A stretch of 64,000 nt of DNA from NCBI GenBank assembly GCA_001770655.1, contig MERQ01000014.1, forward strand, positions 57,674 to 121,673, written 5' to 3'. The position numbers and the translations under genes are program-made. The DNA is from Betaproteobacteria bacterium RIFCSPLOWO2_12_FULL_68_20. GTDB lineage: Bacteria; Pseudomonadota; Gammaproteobacteria; Burkholderiales; SG8-39. Positions 23,012 to 37,074 of the stretch are shown here, piece by piece (positions within the stretch are counted from its first letter, which is position 1; every line of letters starts with the position of its first letter). The notes below the pieces were generated by a model that did not search any database, was not told where the DNA came from, and worked only from the letters and a program-made list of their open reading frames with translations.

Positions 23012-23950
23012 CTAGACTACCGCGCCTTCGTGCTGGTCGCGGCGGTCCTGCTTGGGCTTCACGAACTGCTCGCGGCTCGCTCCCAGCCACATGACCAGCG
23101 GGCTCGCCACCAGCACCGAGGAATAGATCCCGAACATGATCCCGATGGTGAGCGCGAGCGCGAAGTAGTGCAGCGCGGGGCCGCCGAACAGCAGCATGGT
23201 GGTCGCCATCACTTGCGTGCTGCCGTGGGTGATGATGGTGCGCGAGATCGTGCCGGTGATGGCCGCGTCGATCACCTCGGCCGTGGACGCCCTGCGCAGC
23301 TTGCGGAAGTTCTCGCGCACCCGGTCGAACACGATCACCGACTCGTTCACCGAGTAGCCGAGGACCGCCAGCACCGCGGCGAGCACCGGCAGGGAGAAAT
23401 CCCACTGGAAGAACGAGAAGAACCCCAGGATGATGACCACGTCGTGCAGGTTGGCGACGATCGCCGACAGGCCGAAGCGCCACTCGAAGCGCAGCCATAG
23501 GTAAAGGACGATGCCGACCGCGGTGACCAGCAGCGCGAGCGCGCCGTATTCCGCGAGCTCCCTGCCGACCTGCGGGCCGACGAACTCCACCCGCCGCAGC
23601 TCGGCCGACGCGTCGCCGGCCTTGAGCAGCGCCATCACCTTCTGCGACAAATCCGCGCTCGACTGGCCCTTCTCCAGGTGCATGCGGATCAGCACCTCGC
23701 GCGAGGAGCCGAAGTTCTGCACCTCGGACTTGTAGCCCGCCTTGTCGAGCGAGTCGCGGATCCTGTCGACCTCGGCGGCCTGCTGGTAGCCCACCTCGAT
23801 GAGCGTCCCGCCGGTGAACTCGATCGAAAAATTGAGCCCCCTGGTGGCGAGGAAGAATACCGCGGCGAGGAAAGTGACGAGCGAAATGACGTTGAAGACG
23901 AGCGCATGCCGCATGAACGGGATGGTGCGCCGGATCTTGAAGAACTCCAT
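23012..23950 (-). CDS. secF: Protein translocase subunit SecF
   Basis: MEFFKIRRTIPFMRHALVFN...IEFTGGTLIEVGY; VLGYSVNESVIVFDRVREN. Confidence 0.97.
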   Translation of the reverse strand: MEFFKIRRTIPFMRHALVFNVISLVTFLAAVFFLATRGLNFSIEFTGGTLIEVGYQQAAEVDRIRDSLDKAGYKSEVQNFGSSREVLIRMHLEKGQSSADLSQKVMALLKAGDASAELRRVEFVGPQVGRELAEYGALALLVTAVGIVLYLWLRFEWRFGLSAIVANLHDVVIILGFFSFFQWDFSLPVLAAVLAVLGYSVNESVIVFDRVRENFRKLRRASTAEVIDAAITGTISRTIITHGSTQVMATTMLLFGGPALHYFALALTIGIMFGIYSSVLVASPLVMWLGASREQFVKPKQDRRDQHEGAVV

Positions 23951-23958
23951 GCCTCAGC

Positions 23959-25818
23959 TCACTTCCACGCCGTGTCGCCGATCGACAGTCGCGCCAGGCG
24001 GCGGCGCTGGCCGTAGACGAGGTTGACGATGCCTCGCGACACCGTCACCGCCGAGAACATCGACGTGAGGATGCCCAGGACGTGCACCACCGCGAAGCCG
24101 CGCACCGGCCCGGAGCCGAAGATGAGGAGCGCGAGCCCGGCGACGAGCGAAGTGATGTTCGAGTCGAGGATCGTACCCCAGGCGCGCTCGTAGCCGGCGG
24201 CGATCGCCGCCTGCGGCGACTGCCCGCCGCGGATCTCCTCGCGGATGCGCTCGTTGATGAGCACGTTGGCGTCGATCGCCATGCCGAGCGTGAGCGCGAT
24301 GGCGGCGATGCCGGGAAGCGTGAGCGTCGCCTGCAGCAGCGAGAGCAGCGCGACCAGCATCAGCAGGTTCACGCCGAGCGCGAACGACGAGATGACGCCG
24401 AAGAGCACGTAGTAGACCGACATGAACACCACGATCGCGGCAAAGCCCCAGCGCGTCGAGTTGAATCCCTTCTCGATGTTCTCCTTGCCGAGGCTCGGCC
24501 CGACGGTGCGCTCCTCGACGATCTCCATCGGCGCGGCGAGGGACCCCGCGCGCAGCAGCAGCGCCACGTCGTTCGCCTCGGTGGTGGTCATGCGGCCGGA
24601 GATCTGCACGCGGCCGCCGGGGATCTCGGTCTTGATGACCGGGGCGGTGATCACCTCGCCCCTGCCTTTCTCGATGAGCAGGATCGCCATCCTCTTGCCG
24701 ACGTTCTCGCGCGTCACCTCCTGGAAGATGCGCGCGCCCGGGCCGTCGAGGCGCATGTTCACCGCCGGCTCGTTGGTCTGCTGGTCGAACCCCGGCTGCG
24801 CGTCGGTCAGCCGGTCGCCGGTGAGCACCACCTGCTTCTTGACGATGACCGGCTGGCCGTTTCTCTCGACGTAGTACTCGGTGCCGAAGGGCACTTCGCC
24901 GCGCGCCGCCGCGGCGAGGATCTCGGGCCGCATCTTGTCCTCGTCCAGCATGCGGATCTCGAGGCTCGCGGTGCGCCCCAGGATGTCCTTCGCCTTGGCG
25001 GTGTCCTGCACGCCCGGCAGCTGCACCACCACGCGGTCGGCGCCCTGCTGCTGGATCACCGGCTCGGCCACTCCCAGCTCGTTGATGCGGTTGTGCAGGG
25101 TGGTGATGTTCTGCCTGATCGCGTAGTCCTGGGTGCGCTTCGCCGCCTCGGGCTTGAGCGAGGCGACGAGCAGCAGGTCCTGGCCGTCCTCGCGCTCGGC
25201 GAGCGCGAGATCGGTGAGGTTGGCGAGGAGCGTCTCGCGCGCGCGCTCGCGCATCTGCGCGTCGCGGAAGCGCACGCGCAGCGTCTGGCCCTCTCGCGTG
25301 ACGCCGCCGTGCCGGATGGCCTTCTCCCTCAGCTGCGAGCGCACGTCGCCGGCGAGGCTCTCGATGCGCTTGGTGATCGCAGCCTGCATGTCCACCTGGA
25401 GCAGGAAGTGCACGCCCCCGCGCAGGTCGAGGCCGAGGTACATCGGCAGCGCGCCGATCGCGCTCAGCCAGTTCGGCGACGCGGGCAGCAGGTTCAGCGC
25501 CACCACGTAGGACGGGTTCGCGGCATCGGGGTTGAGCGCCCGGTCGACCGCGTCCTTCGCCTTGAGCTGCGTGTCGGTGTCGGCGAAGCGCACGCGCATG
25601 CTGTTCGGATCGAGAACCGACCCGGTGAAAGGGATCTTTGCCGCGTTGAGCGTCTGCTCGACGCGCTGCATCAGCGCAGCGTCCACCTTCAGCGTCGCCT
25701 TTGCGCTCGACACCTGCACCGCGGGCGATTCGCCGTAGAAGTTCGGCAGCGTGTAGAGCAGCGCCGCGACGACGGCCACCGCGATCAGCGCGTTCTTCCA
25801 GAGCGGGAAGCGGTTCAC
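23959..25818 (-). CDS. secD: Protein translocase subunit SecD
   Basis: MNRFPLWKNALIAVAVVAALLYTLPNFYGESPAVQVS; GLDLRGGVHFLLQVD. Confidence 0.97.
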   Translation of the reverse strand: MNRFPLWKNALIAVAVVAALLYTLPNFYGESPAVQVSSAKATLKVDAALMQRVEQTLNAAKIPFTGSVLDPNSMRVRFADTDTQLKAKDAVDRALNPDAANPSYVVALNLLPASPNWLSAIGALPMYLGLDLRGGVHFLLQVDMQAAITKRIESLAGDVRSQLREKAIRHGGVTREGQTLRVRFRDAQMRERARETLLANLTDLALAEREDGQDLLLVASLKPEAAKRTQDYAIRQNITTLHNRINELGVAEPVIQQQGADRVVVQLPGVQDTAKAKDILGRTASLEIRMLDEDKMRPEILAAAARGEVPFGTEYYVERNGQPVIVKKQVVLTGDRLTDAQPGFDQQTNEPAVNMRLDGPGARIFQEVTRENVGKRMAILLIEKGRGEVITAPVIKTEIPGGRVQISGRMTTTEANDVALLLRAGSLAAPMEIVEERTVGPSLGKENIEKGFNSTRWGFAAIVVFMSVYYVLFGVISSFALGVNLLMLVALLSLLQATLTLPGIAAIALTLGMAIDANVLINERIREEIRGGQSPQAAIAAGYERAWGTILDSNITSLVAGLALLIFGSGPVRGFAVVHVLGILTSMFSAVTVSRGIVNLVYGQRRRLARLSIGDTAWK

Positions 25819-26142
25819 CTACTGGATGCTTTTGATGGTGCCCTTGGGCAGCGGCACCTGCACCGAAGCTCGCTGGACGGTGACCTCGGTGCCGGGCGCG
25901 ATCTCCAGCGTGACGTACTGGTCGCCCACCTTGGTGATGCGGCCCACCATGCCGCCCGCGGCGACCACCTCGTCGCCCTTCTGCAGCGCCTCGACCATCT
26001 GCTTGTGCTCTTTCGCGCGCTTCATCTGCGGCCGGATCATCAGGAAGTACAGCAGCACGAACATCAGGATGATCGGCAGCAGGCCGATGAATCCGGCGTC
26101 GCCGCCGCCGGCGGCCTGCGCATAGGCCGGGGAGATGAGCAA
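25819..26142 (-). CDS. yajC: Preprotein translocase subunit YajC
   Basis: MFVLLYFLMIRPQMKRAKEHKQMVEALQKGDEVVAAGGMVG. Confidence 0.96.
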   Translation of the reverse strand: MLISPAYAQAAGGGDAGFIGLLPIILMFVLLYFLMIRPQMKRAKEHKQMVEALQKGDEVVAAGGMVGRITKVGDQYVTLEIAPGTEVTVQRASVQVPLPKGTIKSIQ

Positions 26143-26249
26143 GGCTAACTCCTTGGTGAGACTGGGAAAGGGGGCAGATTATAGACCATTGACCTGGATC
26201 AGAGCGGCGCGCGCGAGCTCGGCGACAATCGCGCTTCAAGGAGGGCACG

Positions 26250-28830
<2,581 letters not shown>

Positions 28831-28840
28831 CCGTGCCAAT

Positions 28841-28846
28841 TATAAT
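28841..28846 (+). promoter_or_regulatory. Candidate -10 (TATAAT) of the tRNA-Leu promoter
   Basis: tataat 12 bp upstream of the mature tRNA 5' end; no clear -35. Confidence 0.4.
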
Positions 28847-28857
28847 TTCAGGCTGGC

Positions 28858-28944
28858 GCCGGAATGGCGGAACTGGTAGACGCGCCGGACTCAAAATCCG
28901 GTGCTGGCGACAGCGTGAGGGTTCGAGTCCCTCTTCCGGCACCA
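28858..28944 (+). tRNA. tRNA-Leu(CAA), CCA encoded
   Basis: 7-bp acceptor GCCGGAA/TTCCGGC; anticodon loop CTCAAAA gives CAA; long variable arm; GTTCGAGTCC T arm. Confidence 0.95.
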
Positions 28945-29058
28945 GGGTCAGAATCTGTCAGGGCGCGCGACTCGCGCACGAAAGCGGCGCTGCTGGCTGG
29001 ACAAGGGACACGGGCCCGGCGTAGGCTTTCCGGCCTGAATCGGGTCCCTGGGGGAGTG

Positions 29059-30156
29059 ATGGCCAAGGCGCAGGTCAGGGTGCTGCCTTCGGCGCGCAAT
29101 ACCGTGATGGTGGTCGACGACCAGTCGACCGGCCGCGCGATCCTCGAGCAGGTGGTGCGCAGCCTCGACGAGCGCGTGATCGTGGAGGGCTTCGCGCGAC
29201 CCGTCGACGCGGTGGTGTGGGCGACGCGGCACGTCAGCGACCTGGTGCTCGTCGACTACATGATGCCGGAGATGGACGGCATCGAGTTCGTCAAGCGCCT
29301 GCGCGCGCTGCCCGGCTACGAGCACGTGCCGATCATCATGGTCACGGTGCACGACGACCGCAAGGTGCGCTACGCGGCCCTGGATGCCGGAATCACCGAC
29401 TTCCTCACCAAGCCGGTGGACGCGCGCGAGTGCCTGGCGCGCTGCAGGAACCTGCTCACGCTGCGGCGCCAGCAGCTCGCGCTCGAGGACCGGCGGCGCC
29501 TGCTCGAGCACATGGTCGACGACGCGACGCGCGAGGTGCGCGAGCGCGAGAAGGAGACGCTGCTGAGGCTCGCCCGCGCGGGCGAGTACCGCGACGAGGA
29601 CACCGGCTATCACCTGCTCCGCATGTCGCGCTACTCGCGCCTGATCGCGAACGCGATCGACCTGGAATTCGACCAGGCCGAGACCGTCGAGCTCGCCGCG
29701 CCGCTGCACGACATCGGCAAGATCGGCATCCCGGACCAGATCCTGCTCAAGCCGGGCAAGCTCGACGAGGGCGAATGGCAGGTGATGAAGCGCCACCCGG
29801 TGATCGGCCACGAGATCCTGAAGGGCAGCGCCTCGAAGTACGTGCGCATGGGCGCGCTGATCGCGCTGGGGCACCACGAGAAGTACGACGGCACGGGCTA
29901 CCCGAACGGCCTGGAGGGCGACCACATCCCGCTGTGCGCCCGCATCGTCGCGGTCGCCGACGTCTACGACGCGCTCACCTCGGTGCGGCCGTACAAGACC
30001 GCGTGGCCGAGCGAGCAGGCTTTCGAGCACCTGGCCGCGCAGCGTGGCAGGCACTTCGACGCGCGCCTGGTCGAAGCCTTCCTCGGCGTCAGGGAGCAGG
30101 TGCTCGAGGTGCAGCGCGAATGGCACGGGCCGCCGGCAGCGGCGGAGAAATCCTGA
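29059..30156 (+). CDS. rpfG: RpfG-type response regulator with HD-GYP domain
   Basis: REC domain (VLVDYMMPEMDGIEFV) followed by HDIGKIGIPDQIL and HHEKYDGTGYPNGL (HD-GYP). Confidence 0.85.
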   Translation: MAKAQVRVLPSARNTVMVVDDQSTGRAILEQVVRSLDERVIVEGFARPVDAVVWATRHVSDLVLVDYMMPEMDGIEFVKRLRALPGYEHVPIIMVTVHDDRKVRYAALDAGITDFLTKPVDARECLARCRNLLTLRRQQLALEDRRRLLEHMVDDATREVREREKETLLRLARAGEYRDEDTGYHLLRMSRYSRLIANAIDLEFDQAETVELAAPLHDIGKIGIPDQILLKPGKLDEGEWQVMKRHPVIGHEILKGSASKYVRMGALIALGHHEKYDGTGYPNGLEGDHIPLCARIVAVADVYDALTSVRPYKTAWPSEQAFEHLAAQRGRHFDARLVEAFLGVREQVLEVQREWHGPPAAAEKS

Positions 30157-32681
30157 TGTCGGCGCGCGCCGCGACGACGTTGGGCCCGCTCGGGCGGCTG
30201 CGCGCGCGGCTTGCCGCGCGCCCGGATACCGAGCACGAGCAGTGCATCCTGCGACTGGTCATCGGCGGGTTGCTCGTGCTGTATTTGCTGCCCAATGCAG
30301 ACGCGCCCGAGCGCGTGCTGATCCTGTACGTAGGCGGCGCGCAATTGGCAATCGGCGTGCTCATCTTCCTGTGCGCCGCATACTCGACGAATGTGTCGCC
30401 GGCGCGGCGCGTGCTTGCGCAGTTCGCCGACGTCGCGGCGATCACCGCGTATATGGCGCTCGGCGGCGAGTGGGCGGCGCCGCTGTTTCTGCTCTACATG
30501 TGGGTGACGCTCGGGAGCGGCTTCCGCTTCGGCGCCCCCTATCTTGCCTCCGAGCTCGCCATGAGCGTCGTCGGGTTCGGCATCGCCATCTACGCGAACG
30601 ACTGGTGGCGCTCGCACACCGCGCTGGGGATCGGACTGCTGATCGGGATGTTCGCGCTCAGCATGTACGTCCTTTCGCTGGTGCGGCGCTTGTTCGACGC
30701 GCTCGCGCGGGCGGAGGCGGCGAACGTCGCCAAGCGCCGCTTCATCTCGGTGGTCAGCCACGAGATGCGCACCCCGCTCAACGCGATCATCGGCATGTTG
30801 GACCTGCTGCGCGACACCTCGCTCAACCGCGAGCAGGCGGACATGCTGCAGACGCTGCGCGGCTCCTCGCGCGTCATGCTCGGCCTCGTCGAGGACGTGC
30901 TCGACTTCTCCAAGATCGAGGCGGGAAAGCTTGCGCTGGAGAAGACCGACTTCGATCTGCACGCGCTCGTCAACAGCACCTGCCGCATCGTCGCCGCGCA
31001 GGCAGCGGCCAGGGGCATCGAATTCCTTGTCTCGATCATGCCCGAGGTGCCGCCCGCGGTGCGCGGCGACCCGCACCACCTGCGTCAGATCCTCATCAAT
31101 CTCGCCGGCAACGCGGTGAAGTTCACCGATCGCGGCAGCGTGACGGTGCACGTCTCGGCGCAATCGGAAACCGAGACCCGCGTGCGGCTGAAATTCTCGA
31201 TCCGCGACACCGGCGTGGGCATCGCGCCCGAGGCCCAGGCGCGCATTTTCGAGAGCTTCACCCAGGCCGACCAGTCGACGACCCGGCGCTTCGGCGGAAC
31301 GGGCCTCGGCACCACCATCGCCAAGCAACTGGTCGAGCTGATGGGCGGCCGCATCGGCCTGGAGAGCGCGGTCGGCCTGGGCAGCACCTTCTGGGTGGAG
31401 ATCGAGCTCGAGAAGCATCCCGAGCGGGCCGTTTCGGGCGCGGGCGAGCTGGCCGGGGCGAGGATCCTGCTGGTCGGCTTCCCGGAGGCGCAGCGGGCGC
31501 CGCTAGAGGAGGCGCTCTCGGGCTGGGGCGCGACGCCGGTGGCGGTCGCCACCGTCGAAGCGGCGGTCGCGCGCTTCGTCTCCGAGATCAGCCGGGCGAA
31601 GCCCTACCACAGCGCGCTGCTGTACGCGACGCGCGAGGATCGGAACCTCGCGCAGCGCTTCCGCCGCGCCGTGCCCGATCCCGCGCCCGCCACCATTCTC
31701 GCCGTGCCGTACGAAGCCGACGTGCAGCGCTTCGACGCGCTTAGCTCCGGCTTCACCGCGGTGCTCGAGCTCCCGTTCGACAAGCGCCGGCTCTTCAACG
31801 TGCTGCACTCGGTCTCGGCCGGCGTGGAGGTGCGCGAAGGGGTCGTGCGCCTGCAGGACTACGCGCGCCGCAGCGCGGCGGCAAAAAAGCTGCGCGTGCT
31901 GGTGGCGGACGACAATCCCACCAACCGCGAGGTCATCGGCAAGATCCTCGAGCGCGGAGGGCACACCGCCGTCCTCGTGAATGACGGCGGGCAGGCGCTC
32001 GACGCGTTGGAGCGCGAGCGCTACGACCTCGTGATCCTCGACCGCAACATGCCGGGGATGGGCGGCATCGAGGCGCTGCAGGCGCTGCGCCTGATGACCC
32101 GCGGACGCGAGCGCCTGCCGGTGATCATGCTCTCCGCGGACGTCACCGACGAGGCGAAGCGCGAGGCCCTGGAGGCCGGCGCCGACGCCTTCCTGCCCAA
32201 GCCGATCGAGGCGCTGCGGCTGCTCGAGGAGATCCAGACACTTTACGCCGCCGCCTCCGAGCGCGCGCGGCACGCCGAGACCAGCGTGCCCGCGCGCGCC
32301 GCAAGGGCCACCGAGCCGGTCGCGGTGCTCGACCTGGAGACTCTCGAGCGTGTGCGCGAGCTCGGCACTTCCGCGGGGTTCGTGGAGAAGCTGATCGGCG
32401 TGTTCATCGCCGACAATTCGACGCTCCTCGGCCGCATCGAGCAGGCGCTCGCCGCGCGCAATTGCCATGAATTGCGCTCGCTGCTGCACGCGATGAAGGG
32501 GTCCTCGGCCAGCATGGGGACGGACCGCCTTACGCAGCTGTGCGCTAGCCTCGGCAGGCTTTCCGACGCCGAGCTGCGTCTGCAGGCGCCGGCGCTGCTG
32601 CGCACGCTTTCCGAGGAGCTCGCCGCCGCGCACACGCAGCTCGAGCGCTACGTGCAGGACAGGCAGTCGTCGGCCGTCTAA
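30156..32681 (+). CDS. rpfC: RpfC-type hybrid sensor histidine kinase (TM input, HisKA, HATPase, REC, Hpt)
   Basis: Several N-terminal TMs, FISVVSHEMRTPLNAIIGM, REC VILDRNMPGMGGIEAL, Hpt LLHAMKGSSASMG; start overlaps upstream stop. Confidence 0.85.
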   Translation: MSARAATTLGPLGRLRARLAARPDTEHEQCILRLVIGGLLVLYLLPNADAPERVLILYVGGAQLAIGVLIFLCAAYSTNVSPARRVLAQFADVAAITAYMALGGEWAAPLFLLYMWVTLGSGFRFGAPYLASELAMSVVGFGIAIYANDWWRSHTALGIGLLIGMFALSMYVLSLVRRLFDALARAEAANVAKRRFISVVSHEMRTPLNAIIGMLDLLRDTSLNREQADMLQTLRGSSRVMLGLVEDVLDFSKIEAGKLALEKTDFDLHALVNSTCRIVAAQAAARGIEFLVSIMPEVPPAVRGDPHHLRQILINLAGNAVKFTDRGSVTVHVSAQSETETRVRLKFSIRDTGVGIAPEAQARIFESFTQADQSTTRRFGGTGLGTTIAKQLVELMGGRIGLESAVGLGSTFWVEIELEKHPERAVSGAGELAGARILLVGFPEAQRAPLEEALSGWGATPVAVATVEAAVARFVSEISRAKPYHSALLYATREDRNLAQRFRRAVPDPAPATILAVPYEADVQRFDALSSGFTAVLELPFDKRRLFNVLHSVSAGVEVREGVVRLQDYARRSAAAKKLRVLVADDNPTNREVIGKILERGGHTAVLVNDGGQALDALERERYDLVILDRNMPGMGGIEALQALRLMTRGRERLPVIMLSADVTDEAKREALEAGADAFLPKPIEALRLLEEIQTLYAAASERARHAETSVPARAARATEPVAVLDLETLERVRELGTSAGFVEKLIGVFIADNSTLLGRIEQALAARNCHELRSLLHAMKGSSASMGTDRLTQLCASLGRLSDAELRLQAPALLRTLSEELAAAHTQLERYVQDRQSSAV

Positions 32682-32722
32682 CGGCTTGAACGCCCGCCGA
32701 ACGGTTATTATCGTTCGTCATC

Positions 32723-33730
32723 GTGGGCGGCACGTTCAACAAAGGGAAAGGCTACAAGGGGTACAAAAGTAGCCGCGATCTTTCCGACGCAGGCGACGGG
32801 AAGCAGCTTCGGCTGCGCGCAGCAGACGGCTACCAGATCGGCGCCGTCTTCTATGCCGCGCTGAGGCCGCGCTCTCCACGCCAGGTGGCAGTGCTGCACG
32901 GCGGGGCGGGCATCCCGGCGCTGCGCTACCGGCGCTTCGCGCGCTTTCTCGCGGAATGGGGAATCCCCGTCCTGACGTACGACTATCGCGGCATCGGTCT
33001 GTCGCGGCCGCCGGTGCTGCGCGGTTTTGAGGCGAGAATCGAGGACTGGGCTGAATTGGACGCTACAGCCGCCATCGCGTGGCTGCGCGAGCGTTTTCCG
33101 CACGACGAGCTGCTGGGAATCTCCCACTCGATCGGCTGCCTGCCTCTCGGCGGCGCATCCAACGCTGCTGAGCAGGCCCGGATTGTTCTAGTCGGCGCCC
33201 ATACCGGCTACTACGGAGACTATCGTCCTCTCTACCGCCTGCCGATGGCATTTGCCTGGCACGGGGTGATGCCGGCAGTCACTCGGTTTCTCGGCTACTT
33301 CCCCGGCGACCGGCTCGGACTCGGCGAAGACCTGCCGGCCGGGATGGCGCTGCAGTGGGCCGAGCGCCGCCTGCCGGAGCTTCGGCCGAACGGAGCGGAT
33401 CTCGCGCAAGAGCGCATGCGGCGGCTCCTCGATAACTGCGCCGCGCTGCAGTGTCCAGCCATCGCGATCTCCATAAGCGACGACGCCTTCGCCACGGTGG
33501 CGGGCGTGACGCGGCTACTATCGTACTTTTCCCGCTTATCGTCGCTTCAGCATGTCGTGTTCACCCCACCCGATGCGCAGGTGCGGCACCTCGGCCATTT
33601 CGGTTTCTTCAGGCGCGCGGTGGGCATGGCGCTGTGGCCGCGCCTGCTCGCGCTGCTGGAGCCCGGCCGAGCCGAGGGGGCTCACATAACCGCCGCCAGG
33701 GACTCGGTCATCGGCGCGAGCTCGCTCTGA
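32723..33730 (+). CDS. Alpha/beta hydrolase family protein
   Basis: VLTYDYRGIGLSRPP, LLGISHSIGCLPL nucleophile-elbow-like; start could be further downstream. Confidence 0.8.
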   Translation: MGGTFNKGKGYKGYKSSRDLSDAGDGKQLRLRAADGYQIGAVFYAALRPRSPRQVAVLHGGAGIPALRYRRFARFLAEWGIPVLTYDYRGIGLSRPPVLRGFEARIEDWAELDATAAIAWLRERFPHDELLGISHSIGCLPLGGASNAAEQARIVLVGAHTGYYGDYRPLYRLPMAFAWHGVMPAVTRFLGYFPGDRLGLGEDLPAGMALQWAERRLPELRPNGADLAQERMRRLLDNCAALQCPAIAISISDDAFATVAGVTRLLSYFSRLSSLQHVVFTPPDAQVRHLGHFGFFRRAVGMALWPRLLALLEPGRAEGAHITAARDSVIGASSL

Positions 33731-34638
33731 ACCGGCTCGGCGCCGCTGGCGGCGTGCTCGTGTTCCATGCGGCGAGCCTGCGCGCGCGCGAGCCGGCTCA
33801 TCATCTTCAGCTCGCGCTCGCCGAGCCGCATCGCCGCATCGACCCACAGCTCGACAATGCCGTCGAGCTCCTCGCGCGTCACCGGCTGAACGAGCCGCCG
33901 CGCGCGGAACGCGGCTTGCATGCCGTTGCGTCGCTTCGCGTTGGCTGCGATCCACTCGCGTACCGTCGCCTCGCCCAGGCCGTTCGGCGCCAGCACGTCC
34001 ACAATGCCCATCTCGTGCAGCTTGCACGCCTGCAGGATCTTGCCTGAAAGAATAAGGTCCTCGGCGGCGCGCATCCCGATGCGGCGCGAAAGCAGGCTAT
34101 AAGCGCCCATTCCCGGGAAGAGATTGAACAGGATTTCCGGGAATCCGAGCTGAGCGCTTTCCTCGGCGACGATCAGGTCGGAGGCGAGCGCACACTCGAA
34201 GCCGCCGCCCAAAGCGTCGCCCTGCACCAGGGCGATGCTGGTCAGCATGGGGCTGAAAAAGCTCTGGCTGCGCGGGTACTGGACGTCGATGCAGAGCTTC
34301 GCGTAGTGCGCCAGCGCGTCGCGCTCGCGGCTCTTGATGAGGAGCATGAAGAGCGAAAGGTCGCCGCCCAGGTTGAACACGCCCGGCGTGCGCGAGGCCG
34401 TGACGTAGTAATTCACCTCTCGCATCTCGCCTTCGATTTCGATGCGCCCGCCGTTGGCGATGAGCCGCTCGTCGTGCGCGCACATGGCCTTGAGAAGCCC
34501 CGGGCTGTAGCAGGCGACACCTTTCTGATTGAAATAGGTCCAGACCGCGCCGGTCGCCGGCTCGAACTCGGTCTGGTACTGGGAGTCGGGCCTGCCGTAT
34601 CGCAGGCAAAGCCCCACTGCGTCGCGCAAATTGCTCAT
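33682..34638 (-). CDS. rpfF: RpfF-type crotonase (DSF synthase)
   Basis: ALGGGFECALASDLIVAEESAQLGFPEILFNLFPGMGAYSLLSRRIG crotonase core typical of RpfF; adjacent to rpfC/rpfG. Confidence 0.85.
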   Translation of the reverse strand: MSNLRDAVGLCLRYGRPDSQYQTEFEPATGAVWTYFNQKGVACYSPGLLKAMCAHDERLIANGGRIEIEGEMREVNYYVTASRTPGVFNLGGDLSLFMLLIKSRERDALAHYAKLCIDVQYPRSQSFFSPMLTSIALVQGDALGGGFECALASDLIVAEESAQLGFPEILFNLFPGMGAYSLLSRRIGMRAAEDLILSGKILQACKLHEMGIVDVLAPNGLGEATVREWIAANAKRRNGMQAAFRARRLVQPVTREELDGIVELWVDAAMRLGERELKMMSRLARAQARRMEHEHAASGAEPVQSELAPMTESLAAVM

Positions 34639-34655
34639 GATGTTCTCCTTCCCCC

Positions 34656-34675
34656 AAAAATGCCCCTGGCGGGGC
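34656..34675 (-). terminator. Terminator-like hairpin in the rpfF 5' leader (possible attenuator)
   Basis: Minus strand GCCCC-GCCA-GGGGC followed by ATTTTT, immediately upstream of the rpfF SD. Confidence 0.4.
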
Positions 34676-34914
34676 CCGTTAACCTAGGCCCGGGGCGCGG
34701 TCAAGTGCGCCCCGGACCTCCCGTGACGAATTTAACGCACCTTTACACAATTGACGCAATCAGGGCCTGCCGGGAGCCGGCCTAGGGGATTCCCCGATTG
34801 GCGTGAGAACCCGAAATGGCTAGCGTTGCCGGTTCTGCAGGTTGCGCAGCGGCGGACTCGCGGATAAATTTCGGGGCGTAACGTCTCGCGCGCGGGGTTC
34901 ACGAAGGGGGCTGC

Positions 34915-37070
<2,156 letters not shown>

Positions 37071-37074
<4 letters not shown>

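Noticed and set aside
28858-34640. Genomic island integrated at tRNA-Leu carrying rpf genes
   Set aside because: No integrase and no duplicated tRNA 3' end found by eye at the far side; adjacency alone is not enough.
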